From assembly GCA_031296915.1 (NCBI GenBank), contig JAVDPC010000042.1, positions 1 through 39,411 on the forward strand: a DNA stretch of 39,411 nucleotides, given 5' to 3'. Source of the stretch: Cerasicoccus frondis (GTDB lineage: Bacteria > Verrucomicrobiota > Verrucomicrobiia > Opitutales > Cerasicoccaceae). Below the pieces are notes generated by a model that ran no database searches, was not told the origin of the DNA, and saw only the letters and a program-made list of their open reading frames with translations. Below are positions 24,102 to 31,987 of this stretch, in pieces (the stretch's first letter is position 1; every line of letters starts with the position of its first letter). The position numbers and the translations under genes are program-made.

Positions 24102-24707
24102 CTAGCCCTTTAGCTTTTTCTCAAGCATACGTAGTTCTTCGGTGCGCTGTTCGAGTTCAGTTTCTTCCTCTTGCTGAGCCATCATTTTTTCAAACAGCGC
24201 CGCCTCGGATTCCTCAATAAACGCCTCACGCTCTTTCAGTTGCTCCTTGGCTTCCTGCAGGGCTTGTTCACGCTGCTCCAAGGTCTCGCGCAAGTGCTCA
24301 AGCGCTTGTCGCTCTTCTTCGGAAATTGATCCACTACTCGATTCATCGGAACCAGCTTCGGCTTTTGCCTTCTGAAATTCGCTCATCTTAGCCGCGAGCA
24401 TTTCCTGCTTAACCTTGAGCAGGGCTTCGCCCTCCCAGATATCACGCTCACGCTCGGCGAGCTTGGCTTCATAGTCTGCGGCATTGCGCTCACGCTCCAG
24501 CAAATCAGCCTCCAGCTTACGCAGGCTTTTCTCCAGAGAATCAATTTCTGCTTTGGCCATGTGATCATGCTCATCAAATGGCGCACGGGTGCGGCGCATG
24601 ATGAGATCAATCGTTTCCTTAGATTTGAGCGAAGCTTCTGCGGCCTGTTGCAGTTTAGGCCGTAAACTGATGACTCTCTTATTCTGCGGTGGTTTTGGTG
24701 CAGTCAT
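24102..24707 (-). CDS. Coiled-coil protein, third gene of ParA operon
   Basis: A 201-residue protein of no family I recognise. The first 30 residues are basic and low in acidic residues (MTAPKPPQNKRVISLRPKLQ). The rest is strongly charged heptad-repeat sequence with two long coiled coils (about 50-115 and 130-200) separated by a Ser/Gly-rich hinge (AEAGSDESSSGSISEEER). No signal peptide or membrane helix is present. It starts 14 bp after the 326-aa gene, with AAGG close to the ATG, so it is cotranscribed with it and the ParA-like gene. Partners of ParA-type ATPases often have a basic N-terminal peptide that stimulates ATP hydrolysis and a coiled coil for assembly, and this protein fits that outline. 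The role is inference. Confidence 0.8.
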   Translation of the reverse strand: MTAPKPPQNKRVISLRPKLQQAAEASLKSKETIDLIMRRTRAPFDEHDHMAKAEIDSLEKSLRKLEADLLERERNAADYEAKLAERERDIWEGEALLKVKQEMLAAKMSEFQKAKAEAGSDESSSGSISEEERQALEHLRETLEQREQALQEAKEQLKEREAFIEESEAALFEKMMAQQEEETELEQRTEELRMLEKKLKG

Positions 24708-24721
24708 GCCTTCACGGCCTA

Positions 24722-25702
24722 TTATTTACGGCCAAACAGGCGAGCAAAGAAGCCGCCTTTCTTTCCAGTTTCCATCGCTGGCAAGTCCGCCACAGCATTT
24801 TCTTTAAGATATCGTGTCGTAATGTGTGCGCAGATACATTCACGCTCTGGCTCGTCGACAACCATAAAGACACGCTCCATTGTCTTGCCGCCTTTAATCT
24901 CAATCGCCAGTTGCTTGTATTGCTCCGGGAAGTAATCGCAGATTTCCTTCAGCTTACTCTGCAGGATATCTTCCAGTTGAATGACTTGATCTTTATTCAG
25001 TCGGGCTTTGCTTTCCTGCGAGTCGGTCATATTGCCATAGCCAAACTTCTTCAGCAAAGAGCACTTTTCAACGTCGCTCAGTTGGTTGAGCAGCAGGCCG
25101 ATGCACTCAGGGAGGTGTAGGCCGAAGCTACCCGGGCGAAATGGGATAAACTTAGCCAACGTCTGCTGATCTTCCGTGGTCAGTGCGTTGAGCAAGCCCC
25201 GGAAGTCACCGCCGATAACGATGTTTTGCGCCATATTTTGCGCAAAATGACCAAAATCCTTCAGCGTCTTAATGTCTTCGTTTTGACAGAAAGACAACGT
25301 ATCAGCGGACAAACCACTGAGCGTCATTGGGAAATCCTGAGGGATCTTCAGGCGATTGATGTTCTTTTCGAGCGTGCGGTCCACTGTAGCGTGCGCATCA
25401 ACGGTCGCCACCATATCGCCGAAGGGATCATCGAACGCCTGGGTTTCACGCAAGATGTGGATCAGCAGATCGATGCGTCCTGGCTGATCCGCCAAGCCTG
25501 GCAACTCCTGCAGTTCTTCCCAGGTAAAATCAATGTACTTGGACGGTGTTTCGCTAGAGCCCTTGATCGGCCACTCCTCAATTTCCAAATTTTGGGACAG
25601 ACTAAGCAAATTTGTGTCCACCATCAGTGACGTGGCGAACGCAAGACGAATTTCGTCCCAGTCATCCTTGTTGTATCGAAGCGTTGGCGATTCTTCAGAC
25701 AT
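24722..25702 (-). CDS. Unknown protein with MinD-like amphipathic C-terminal tail
   Basis: A 326-residue soluble protein without a family I recognise. The N-terminal third is acidic. Around residues 128-155 the sequence LSGLSADTLSFCQNEDIKTL recalls a helix-hairpin-helix-like 'GL-x-L ... I-x-TL' fold. The C-terminus is separated by a linker (VADLPAMETG) and ends in KKGGFFARLFGRK, closely similar to the membrane-targeting amphipathic helix at the end of E. coli MinD (KGFLKRLFGG). The adjacent ParA-like ATPase has no such tail. The gene has a good Shine-Dalgarno sequence (AGGAG), follows the ATPase gene by 41 bp and precedes the coiled-coil gene by 14 bp. A membrane-tethering adaptor for the ATPase is my hypothesis. 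Confidence 0.8.
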   Translation of the reverse strand: MSEESPTLRYNKDDWDEIRLAFATSLMVDTNLLSLSQNLEIEEWPIKGSSETPSKYIDFTWEELQELPGLADQPGRIDLLIHILRETQAFDDPFGDMVATVDAHATVDRTLEKNINRLKIPQDFPMTLSGLSADTLSFCQNEDIKTLKDFGHFAQNMAQNIVIGGDFRGLLNALTTEDQQTLAKFIPFRPGSFGLHLPECIGLLLNQLSDVEKCSLLKKFGYGNMTDSQESKARLNKDQVIQLEDILQSKLKEICDYFPEQYKQLAIEIKGGKTMERVFMVVDEPERECICAHITTRYLKENAVADLPAMETGKKGGFFARLFGRK

Positions 25703-25743
25703 GTTCTCCTAACTATCCCGTCTAATATAACTTTTGCAAATGA

Positions 25744-26634
25744 TTACCAAGAAATAGCGTGACGGTCAATCTCCGCTGCAAGGCGCGCATAGTCCTTAAC
25801 CACGCTATCTTCTTCCTGAGCAGCCTGCCCCACCAAGCTGACCGGGAGTCCCAATGTCACCGCACGACGCACAACCGTGGCGTCCCGGATCATGGATTCA
25901 AAGATTTTGGCATCCTGCGAAACGCGGCGCTGGTTGCGGAACTGGTTCATACGCAACTGCATACGCATCTTGGGAACCTCGATGTCAACGTTGGCTTTGA
26001 TCGAGTTAAAGATAATGCCACGGACTGCTGCTGGCGGCGCCATACCAGAGGTGCGGAAGCTCGCAGCACGCTTGTGAAAAAGTAGTAATTTTTCTACAAG
26101 CAGCGTAAAGCCGATCAAACTGAGGGCATCCGGGTTGGATGGAACATAGATTTCCGAGCTGGTGAAGACACCGCACTGGGAGGCGTTGAGGATGTTCGGC
26201 GGACAGTCAAAAACCACGTAATCGTAGTCATCCTCAATCTCTGTCAGTTGATCGTGAACGATCTTATAGTGAGGCTGTTGTGGATCGCCCTTGTACTCAT
26301 TTTCCAGATCAACGAGATTGAAAGTGGTGGGCACAATATCGAGCCCCGGCAGCACTTTTTCGCCGGTTTTGCTCTGAACGACGTCCTTCACGACTATTTC
26401 GTTAATTCTGGACGTGCCTGGCTCAAAAATTGAGTAAACGGACCCGGCGCCATTGATGTTGAGCTTGTTCCAACGATCTAAGCGCATCAGCCAGATGCTG
26501 GCGTTAGACTGCGTATCAAAATCGAACAGCAGCACTCGCTTACCCTTGTGCGCCAAACAGGCGGCAGTATTGACGATGAGCGAGGTTTTGCCCACGCCGC
26601 CTTTATAGTTTAGGAAACAGATTTTACGTGGCAT
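25744..26634 (-). CDS. ParA/MinD-family ATPase
   Basis: A 296-residue P-loop ATPase. The deviant Walker A box is at residues 11-17 (KGGVGKT) with the signature lysine K11 and K16; switch region LLFDFDTQSN corresponds to ParA DxDPQ (D40); Walker B is YDYVVFDCPPN near residue 146. The C-terminal part is unusually basic and Met/Arg-rich (KMRMQLRMNQFRNQRRVSQD) and could contact nucleoid DNA. It lacks the N-terminal HTH of plasmid ParA and the C-terminal membrane helix of MinD. No parB or parS-like gene is nearby, so it is an orphan ATPase in an operon with a tail-bearing protein and a coiled-coil protein. It is unlikely to be the chromosomal ParA and more likely positions some cell structure. Confidence 0.92.
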   Translation of the reverse strand: MPRKICFLNYKGGVGKTSLIVNTAACLAHKGKRVLLFDFDTQSNASIWLMRLDRWNKLNINGAGSVYSIFEPGTSRINEIVVKDVVQSKTGEKVLPGLDIVPTTFNLVDLENEYKGDPQQPHYKIVHDQLTEIEDDYDYVVFDCPPNILNASQCGVFTSSEIYVPSNPDALSLIGFTLLVEKLLLFHKRAASFRTSGMAPPAAVRGIIFNSIKANVDIEVPKMRMQLRMNQFRNQRRVSQDAKIFESMIRDATVVRRAVTLGLPVSLVGQAAQEEDSVVKDYARLAAEIDRHAISW

Positions 26635-27042
26635 AGAAAAGAGAGGTGTTACGGGTGATTCGCAATCGAAATGACTCAGAACGTTGAATGCAAGCTTTTC
26701 ACCGTCAAAATACTAGATATCTGGCGACCAAAGTCCGCGCCGTTGCAAGTGCCTCTTATCGACACATTGCAGATCAAGTCAAGCCGGAGGTTGCCACGAA
26801 CCTGACCGACCCCACTTTTTAGTGTAATTTTTATACGAAAAGTCTGGCGTTAGCAGTGATTGGTAAGCTTAAAGCTATATAGACCATCACCAAGTGGTCA
26901 CGTCATCACCGTTCAATCCGCCAATTTAGGGTTGAATTTAGTATATAACCTACTTAATGTTCATTAATCAGCGTAAAAGAACGCCTGTGAAACCCTTTAA
27001 AATAGCGGGCGTCGTTCACAATAATCTCTACAGGAATCAGAT
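26635..27042. promoter_or_regulatory. 408-bp divergent promoter region
   Basis: The gap between the parA-like operon and the 233-aa gene is AT-richer than its surroundings and holds no gene I can support. A tentative plus-strand promoter is TTGAAT (26932) with TATATAAC (26942) or TAATGT (26955) downstream; neither pairing is convincing. GACCA/TGGTC (26882-26899) is a small inverted repeat. The region is long for this compact window, which suggests regulation of both directions. Confidence 0.35.
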
Positions 27043-27744
27043 ATGAGAAAGTTCAAGGTTGTTACCCGCATCACCAATTACGTCTGGGCGGAATCCCCGG
27101 AAGATGCGCGGAAGTTCCACGAGGACCTAATTCGTAAAGGTAAAGTCACCCTCGAAAAGGACGGTGAAACGACCGTTAAATTTTCCCGGGCTCTAGGGGT
27201 CCAGTTTCTGGAAGCGCCTGAAGATATTTCAAAGTCCCGCGATCCGATCGAAAAGCCACGCCCGCTGGACTGGCTGGAAATCGAGCAGGACGGCATGTCC
27301 CTGATCGCTCTCGTCACCAAACTTTCCAAGCGCCGTGTTTACTATTACGAAGCGCTCACCCAGACCCAGCGTTCGATCGACCGTGACGCTTGGGCCAAGT
27401 GGGCCGGCAGCCACAAAGTGCACCCGAGCTATCAGGAAAAGTTGCCGCCGTTCATCATCCATGAGTGCGTGCGCATCCACCGTGAAAAGGGTCTCATTTC
27501 CGACCACGGCGGCACCCCGGACTCATCCGTCATCCTCGCCACGCTCGAAAAGTACGGCTACGAGCCAGACGACTACGAGTTGCAGAACGGCTACTGGGCG
27601 GAAAACATTCTCGATAAGGAGCTGAACAATTACATTCTGGAAACTTCCAGCAAGGCTGGTCCTGCCGCCCCAGGCGATGAAGTTGACGAATGGGACATTC
27701 AACTCGGGGACGATCTTCCAACCTTGGACGAACTATCCAAGTAG
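27043..27744 (+). CDS. Conserved-looking hypothetical protein divergent from parA operon
   Basis: A 233-residue soluble protein of no family I recognise. The N-terminus MRKFKVVTRITNYVWAESPEDARKFHEDLIRKG looks like a small beta-alpha domain. Residues 75-165 are rich in aromatic and basic residues (DWLEIEQDGMSLIALVTKLSKRRVYYYEALTQ, then WAKWAGSHKVHPSYQ). The C-terminal 40 residues are acidic and probably flexible (DEVDEWDIQLGDDLPTLDELSK). It has a usable Shine-Dalgarno sequence (AGGA, 9 bp before the ATG) and its own terminator, so it is a real single-gene transcript. The long shared promoter region with the ParA operon hints at a functional link, unproven. Confidence 0.85.
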   Translation: MRKFKVVTRITNYVWAESPEDARKFHEDLIRKGKVTLEKDGETTVKFSRALGVQFLEAPEDISKSRDPIEKPRPLDWLEIEQDGMSLIALVTKLSKRRVYYYEALTQTQRSIDRDAWAKWAGSHKVHPSYQEKLPPFIIHECVRIHREKGLISDHGGTPDSSVILATLEKYGYEPDDYELQNGYWAENILDKELNNYILETSSKAGPAAPGDEVDEWDIQLGDDLPTLDELSK

Positions 27745-27765
27745 AGCGCTCCCGCCATCCATTTC

Positions 27766-27796
27766 AAAACCCGGCGCTCCTGCGTCGGGTTTTTTT
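27766..27796 (+). terminator. Intrinsic terminator of the 233-aa gene
   Basis: AACCCGgCGC-TCCT-GCGtCGGGTT is followed by a run of T residues, 22 bp after the stop codon. Confidence 0.9.
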
Positions 27797-27874
27797 ATGG
27801 ACTTGATCCAAGGACTGCGATGAGACCTGCCCCCACAAACGCAGCAAGCCTTTTAAACCTTTTAGCTTCCTTCC

Positions 27875-28621
27875 ATGCACCTACTTCCCACCCGAAAGCT
27901 TTCCGCTGCCGCCAACATGGCTGTCGATCAGTTGCTGCTGGAGCACTATCCCGAGCCAGACCAACCGCGCTTTCGCCACTACGAGTGGAGTTGCCAGGCA
28001 TTTACCTTTGGCCGCACCCAAAAATTCGCCGAGGCCGAGCAACGCCTGCCCGTCCACACCACTTGGCGTGAAGCGCATGACCACTTTGCGGAGAAATTCC
28101 AAATCATCCGACGTTCCACCGGAGGCGGTGTCGTTGACCATCGGGACGACTGGACTTACGCGCTCGTGGTTCCCACCTCACACGCACTCGCAAAACTCAA
28201 AGCGGGCGAAGCCTATCGCGAAGTGCACAACATCCTCGCTTGGGCTCTCAAGGCGCAAGCGGTCGAAGCGACCCTCTCCCCCTGCCCTTGCACTGACCAC
28301 GCCACTGACGAATCGCCCGCATTAGCCGCAGCGGTTTGCTTTCAGCGCGCCGAGCCAGGTGATGTCATCGACGATGATGGCGAGAAACTAGCAGGCGCGG
28401 CGCAGCGACGCACCCGGGACGGCCTGCTCATGCAGGGCAGCATCCAGCGGGCAACCATCCGCAGCATCAACTGGACGCGATTTGAGGCCGATTTCACGGG
28501 CGCACTGGCCGAATGGCTGGGAGGCGCCGCCACCAAGCAGCCATTTCCCAAGTGGAAACAGCAAACGTTGGCCGACCTCATCGCCCATTACGAATCCAAG
28601 GACTGGAATCAACGCCGCTAG
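27875..28621 (+). CDS. Lipoate-protein ligase A family protein
   Basis: A 248-residue member of the BPL/LplA/LipB superfamily, which attaches lipoate or transfers octanoate to carrier proteins. The substrate loop IIRRSTGGGVVDHRDDWTYALVVP (R79-H89) is intact, and the catalytic lysine is K171 in GEKLAGAAQRRTRDGLLMQGSI. It is shorter than E. coli LplA (337 aa) and lacks its C-terminal accessory domain, so it resembles the octanoyl-transferase/LipM-like or short LplA proteins; the exact reaction is uncertain. The start ATG 27875 is preceded by TTCC and has no Shine-Dalgarno sequence. A perfect hairpin CCAGCC-TCC-GGCTGG (28622-28636) abuts the stop codon. Confidence 0.85.
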   Translation: MHLLPTRKLSAAANMAVDQLLLEHYPEPDQPRFRHYEWSCQAFTFGRTQKFAEAEQRLPVHTTWREAHDHFAEKFQIIRRSTGGGVVDHRDDWTYALVVPTSHALAKLKAGEAYREVHNILAWALKAQAVEATLSPCPCTDHATDESPALAAAVCFQRAEPGDVIDDDGEKLAGAAQRRTRDGLLMQGSIQRATIRSINWTRFEADFTGALAEWLGGAATKQPFPKWKQQTLADLIAHYESKDWNQRR

Positions 28622-28636
28622 CCAGCCTCCGGCTGG
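28622..28636. repeat. Perfect hairpin abutting the ligase stop codon
   Basis: CCAGCC-TCC-GGCTGG begins at the first base after the stop codon. It has a 3-nt loop and no T tract, like the hairpins after aspS. Confidence 0.5.
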
Positions 28637-28702
28637 ACCGATTGATTGGCGTAGCACCCAATGCGATGAGCAACATGGCCCGGAAGCCAGGTTGATTATA
28701 AA

Positions 28703-29710
28703 TTAGGCAAGCGTGGCGGCGCGCTCGCGGCTGATTTCCCAGCGAAGCGGCTCCCCTGCCACCATGCGATCATATTCCGCAATCATAAACTGAGACATCC
28801 GCCGGCATTCGTCAGCCATGGACCCGGCAATGTGCGGCGTGAGCATGACGTTGGGCAGGGTGTAAAATGGCGAATTCTCGACCGGCGGCTCCGGGTGAGT
28901 TACATCCAAGATCGCTGTGATATCCGGGCGCTCCTGCAGCACGCTAATCAGCCCTTCTTCATCGACCACTGCGCCACGCGCTGTATTGATAAAGCTCGCA
29001 TGCGATTTCATTGCGGCAAAATGCTCGCGCTTGAGCATTTTTTCCGTTTCCGGCAACCAGGGAGTGTGGCAGGAGACGACATCAGCCTCCGCAAAGACAG
29101 CCTCCAGCGAACAGAGTTTTACGCCCAACTCCTGGGCTTCCTCGGGTGAGAAAAATGGATCATAGGCAATGACCTTCACGTTCAACGAACGCAGGCGCTC
29201 CACGACCAAGCGACCGATTTGCCCAAGAGACAGTAGACCTACCGTGCTTTCAAACGCCCCCGGAACAGTTTCCCGGTCAAACGCCCGATAGGACTCCGCC
29301 TTCAAATCCTGGCTCAGACGCACTGCGGTCCAAGCCTGTTTCAGGCACAAAATCACTTGAGCAAATGTAAACTCAGCCACCGGATAGGCATTGGCGCCCC
29401 AAGCGCTGAACATGCGCACGCCTGAATCCCAAAAAGCCTCGGTGGTAAAGCCCTTTACCGACCCAGCAGCATAAAAGACGGCCTTCAAATTTTTGGCGTT
29501 CGCCATAAACTCCGCGTTCAGGCCAGGCATTCCCCAAGTGCCGAAAATATAGTCTGCATCCGCGTAGAGTGCTGGATCCAGGCCAACACCGTAAACGTGT
29601 GGCGCCTTGACCACGGACAACCGCTCCTCGAGCATGCTCGTTTCCTTGGGGCCGTATACCACGTCGATGCGATCCGGCTGACCTATGATAACTGCTTTCA
29701 TCATCTTCAT
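28703..29710 (-). CDS. D-isomer-specific 2-hydroxyacid dehydrogenase
   Basis: A 335-residue NAD(P)-dependent dehydrogenase that reduces 2-keto acids or oxidises D-2-hydroxy acids. The catalytic residues are R245 (INTARGAVVD), E274 (LDVTHPEPP) and H293 (LTPHIAGSMADE). The Rossmann glycine motif is SLGQIG (161-166), that is S-x-G-x-x-G with the first glycine replaced, as in some relatives in this subfamily. The substrate is unknown. It lies 85 bp downstream of the metallophosphoesterase on the same strand. The start at 29710 (MKMMKAVIIGQ) could also be the methionine two or three codons in. Confidence 0.93.
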   Translation of the reverse strand: MKMMKAVIIGQPDRIDVVYGPKETSMLEERLSVVKAPHVYGVGLDPALYADADYIFGTWGMPGLNAEFMANAKNLKAVFYAAGSVKGFTTEAFWDSGVRMFSAWGANAYPVAEFTFAQVILCLKQAWTAVRLSQDLKAESYRAFDRETVPGAFESTVGLLSLGQIGRLVVERLRSLNVKVIAYDPFFSPEEAQELGVKLCSLEAVFAEADVVSCHTPWLPETEKMLKREHFAAMKSHASFINTARGAVVDEEGLISVLQERPDITAILDVTHPEPPVENSPFYTLPNVMLTPHIAGSMADECRRMSQFMIAEYDRMVAGEPLRWEISRERAATLA

Positions 29711-29795
29711 GAATATGGCAAAACAATTTAGATAAGCGAAGCCGTAAATCTTAAGTTCATCAAAGTCACGATTTGGTTTACAGGTATTTCATCAA

Positions 29796-30755
29796 CTAAT
29801 TGCATAACTTAGGGCGCAAAATATGGCGCACGATCTCAGGGCGGCAATTGAAGCGCGCCGCGACGCCGCTACAACCGACGCCACGCGAAGTATACCCCTC
29901 CATGTCTCCTATACGCCAAGCTCCTTTCACGCGCAAACGGGAGCTTCGCGAATGCGTCACCACGGGCAGGCCGCCCGGCAGGCACAACTGACCGCCATGC
30001 GTATGCCCGCATAACAGCGCGTCCACCCTACCGCCACTCGCTGCTTCAGGGGCGAGCACCGGAGCGTGCGACAGCAATATAATGGGAGGACGAGTCGGCG
30101 CGCAGGCCGCTCGTACGCCAGCCAAGGCCCGGTCCAAATCGTGAGACTGAAAATAATGCGGATCATCAACGCCGACCAGCCAGATCTCGTCATCACCTCG
30201 CCGAATCGGCGTCGCCTCGTTGAGCAGCAAACGAATCCCAAGCGCCTCCAAATCTGCCGCCATTTTAATTGAATCATGGTTGCCTAAAACCCCGTAATGC
30301 GGCGCGCTTACCGCAGCGGCGATCTGACTGATCTCCTTTTTCGCTACCGGCCACTTATTGTGGCGGAGCATGAAGTCGCCCGTGTCCACACAAAGGTCAT
30401 AGTCGGCATTTTCCAGTACCCGCAAGATGGCGGGAGTCAATGCCTCCGGGAACAAATCGATGTGCAGATCTGACATTTGCAGAATGCAAAATCCGTCAAA
30501 GGCAGGCGGAAGGTTGCGAACTTCCAATTCTCTCGTCACCAGCTCAATGTCGCTGAAATTACGTCGCGCTCGGATCATCAGACCCGTGACTTCTAGCGCT
30601 TTAATAATGATGCCATGCAGCCCTCGATTCAATCGCTCGCGGCGGGCAAATTTTTCCAAGTCCGCACCCCTGCGATTTTCACGGGCCCACCGACGCTCGA
30701 AAGACGCTTGCCCCATGCGCATAGCCAGTTGTTCCAAGTGACGCTCCAATTCCAT
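29796..30755 (-). CDS. Calcineurin-like metallophosphoesterase
   Basis: A 319-residue metallophosphoesterase of the YaeI/LpxG-like group. The five metal-binding blocks are all present: MSDLHID, DTGDFM, GVLGNHDS, LLSHAP and CGHTHGGQ. The first 75 residues are a charged helical region with a short hydrophobic patch (LHGIIIKALEVTGLMI) that may contact the membrane; there is no signal peptide. Members act on phospholipid or nucleotide pyrophosphates such as UDP-diacylglucosamine, but the substrate cannot be fixed here. ATG 30755 (MELERHLEQL) is preferred to the codon at 30794, which lies in the divergent ribBA leader. Confidence 0.9.
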   Translation of the reverse strand: MELERHLEQLAMRMGQASFERRWARENRRGADLEKFARRERLNRGLHGIIIKALEVTGLMIRARRNFSDIELVTRELEVRNLPPAFDGFCILQMSDLHIDLFPEALTPAILRVLENADYDLCVDTGDFMLRHNKWPVAKKEISQIAAAVSAPHYGVLGNHDSIKMAADLEALGIRLLLNEATPIRRGDDEIWLVGVDDPHYFQSHDLDRALAGVRAACAPTRPPIILLSHAPVLAPEAASGGRVDALLCGHTHGGQLCLPGGLPVVTHSRSSRLRVKGAWRIGDMEGYTSRGVGCSGVAARFNCRPEIVRHILRPKLCN

Positions 30756-30861
30756 TCGCTGTCCGGATGATTTGCCCCCCTCCCCTCCAGGCAATCCAAA
30801 ACCCCGGGAAATACCAATGACGCGACTTTACACCTGCCAGTGGGCGTGCCAAGGTGCCTCC

Positions 30862-31968
30862 ATGGAAAACTCCCCGCAGGATGAGCATTTTGATTCGATT
30901 GAAAGCGCGCTGGCCGATGTCGCCAATGGCGTGCCTGTAATCGTGACCGATGACGAGTCTCGCGAAAACGAGGGCGACCTGGTCCTCGCTGCCGCCAAAG
31001 CCACCCCCGAAAACATCAACATGATGATCCGCCATGCGCGCGGCCTCATCTGTGTGCCCACCATCGCCCCGCAATTGCGGCGCCTGGGCATCCAGCGCAT
31101 GGTGGCTGAAAACCGCGAATCACACGGCACGGACTTTACCGTGAGCGTCGACGCCTCCGAGGGCATCACGACCGGCATCAGCGCCTACGACCGCTGTGCG
31201 ACCATCAAAATATTGGCCGACCCGAATGCGACATCGGACATGCTCGTGGCGCCAGGTCACGTGTTCCCGCTGCAGGCGCGCCCGGGAGGGGTGCTCCAGC
31301 GCGCAGGCCATACTGAGGCCGCTGTCGACTTGGCCCAACTCGCGGGCCTGCACCCCAGCGGCGTCATTTGCGAAATCCTCAATGAAGATGGCTCCCTCGC
31401 CCGTGTGCCGGACCTCGTAAAGTTCAAGCAGGAGCACGGCCTGAAAATGGTTTCCATCGCTCAGCTCATCCACTACCGCCATCAACGCGATAAACTCGTC
31501 GAATGCGTGGCGAAAACAACTTTTGACAGCGAATACGGCGTCTTCGACCTGCATGTATTCCGCAGCTTCCTCGATGACCGCCAGCACATCGCGCTTTCCC
31601 TGGGCAACATTGGCCCAGAGCCGACCTTGGTCCGTGTTCACAGCGAAAACCTTTTGGGCGACTTGTTTCGCGGCAAGGGCATGGGCGGGTTCAACTCGCT
31701 AAACCAGTCACTTGAGCGCATTGCCCGCGAAGGTCATGGCGTAGTGGTTTACCTGGAGCAGCCCGGCGGCGGCGTGAAGGTGGAATCCGAAGCCGGCAGC
31801 TTGGCGGTTCAACGGCGCGGCATGGATTTCCGTGACTATGGGATTGGCGCTCAAATCCTCTCTGGACTCGGCCTCAAGCAGATCCGTCTGCTCTCCTCCA
31901 GCGACAAGCCACGCGTGGTCGCGCTCGACGGCTACGACCTGGAAATTGTTGAAATGGTCGGGCTCTAA
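30862..31968 (+). CDS. ribBA: DHBP synthase fused to degenerate GTP cyclohydrolase II domain
   Basis: A 368-residue riboflavin-pathway protein. Residues 8-205 are 3,4-dihydroxy-2-butanone-4-phosphate synthase (RibB) with DDESRENEGDLVLAA (E37), HGTDFTVSVDA, AYDRCATI, GHVFPLQARPGGVLQRAGHTEA and VCEIL-like ICEIL, so that half should be active. Residues 220-368 have the fold of GTP cyclohydrolase II, but the zinc site is gone: the RVHSEC motif reads RVHSEN (N263), the RCDCG motif reads GKGMGG, and HEGRGIGL is replaced by PGGGVKV. The late motif YGIGAQIL is kept. It should therefore act as RibB only. ATG 30862 has an AAGGTG five bases upstream; the open frame begins at 30772. Confidence 0.92.
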   Translation: MENSPQDEHFDSIESALADVANGVPVIVTDDESRENEGDLVLAAAKATPENINMMIRHARGLICVPTIAPQLRRLGIQRMVAENRESHGTDFTVSVDASEGITTGISAYDRCATIKILADPNATSDMLVAPGHVFPLQARPGGVLQRAGHTEAAVDLAQLAGLHPSGVICEILNEDGSLARVPDLVKFKQEHGLKMVSIAQLIHYRHQRDKLVECVAKTTFDSEYGVFDLHVFRSFLDDRQHIALSLGNIGPEPTLVRVHSENLLGDLFRGKGMGGFNSLNQSLERIAREGHGVVVYLEQPGGGVKVESEAGSLAVQRRGMDFRDYGIGAQILSGLGLKQIRLLSSSDKPRVVALDGYDLEIVEMVGL

Positions 31969-31987
31969 ACGACCAACCCCCTGTGGC

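Noticed and set aside
25744..26634. Chromosomal parAB-parS partition locus
   Set aside because: There is no ParB homologue, no parS-like TGTTTCACGTGAAACA site and no gidAB/rnpA context; the ATPase operon must do something else.
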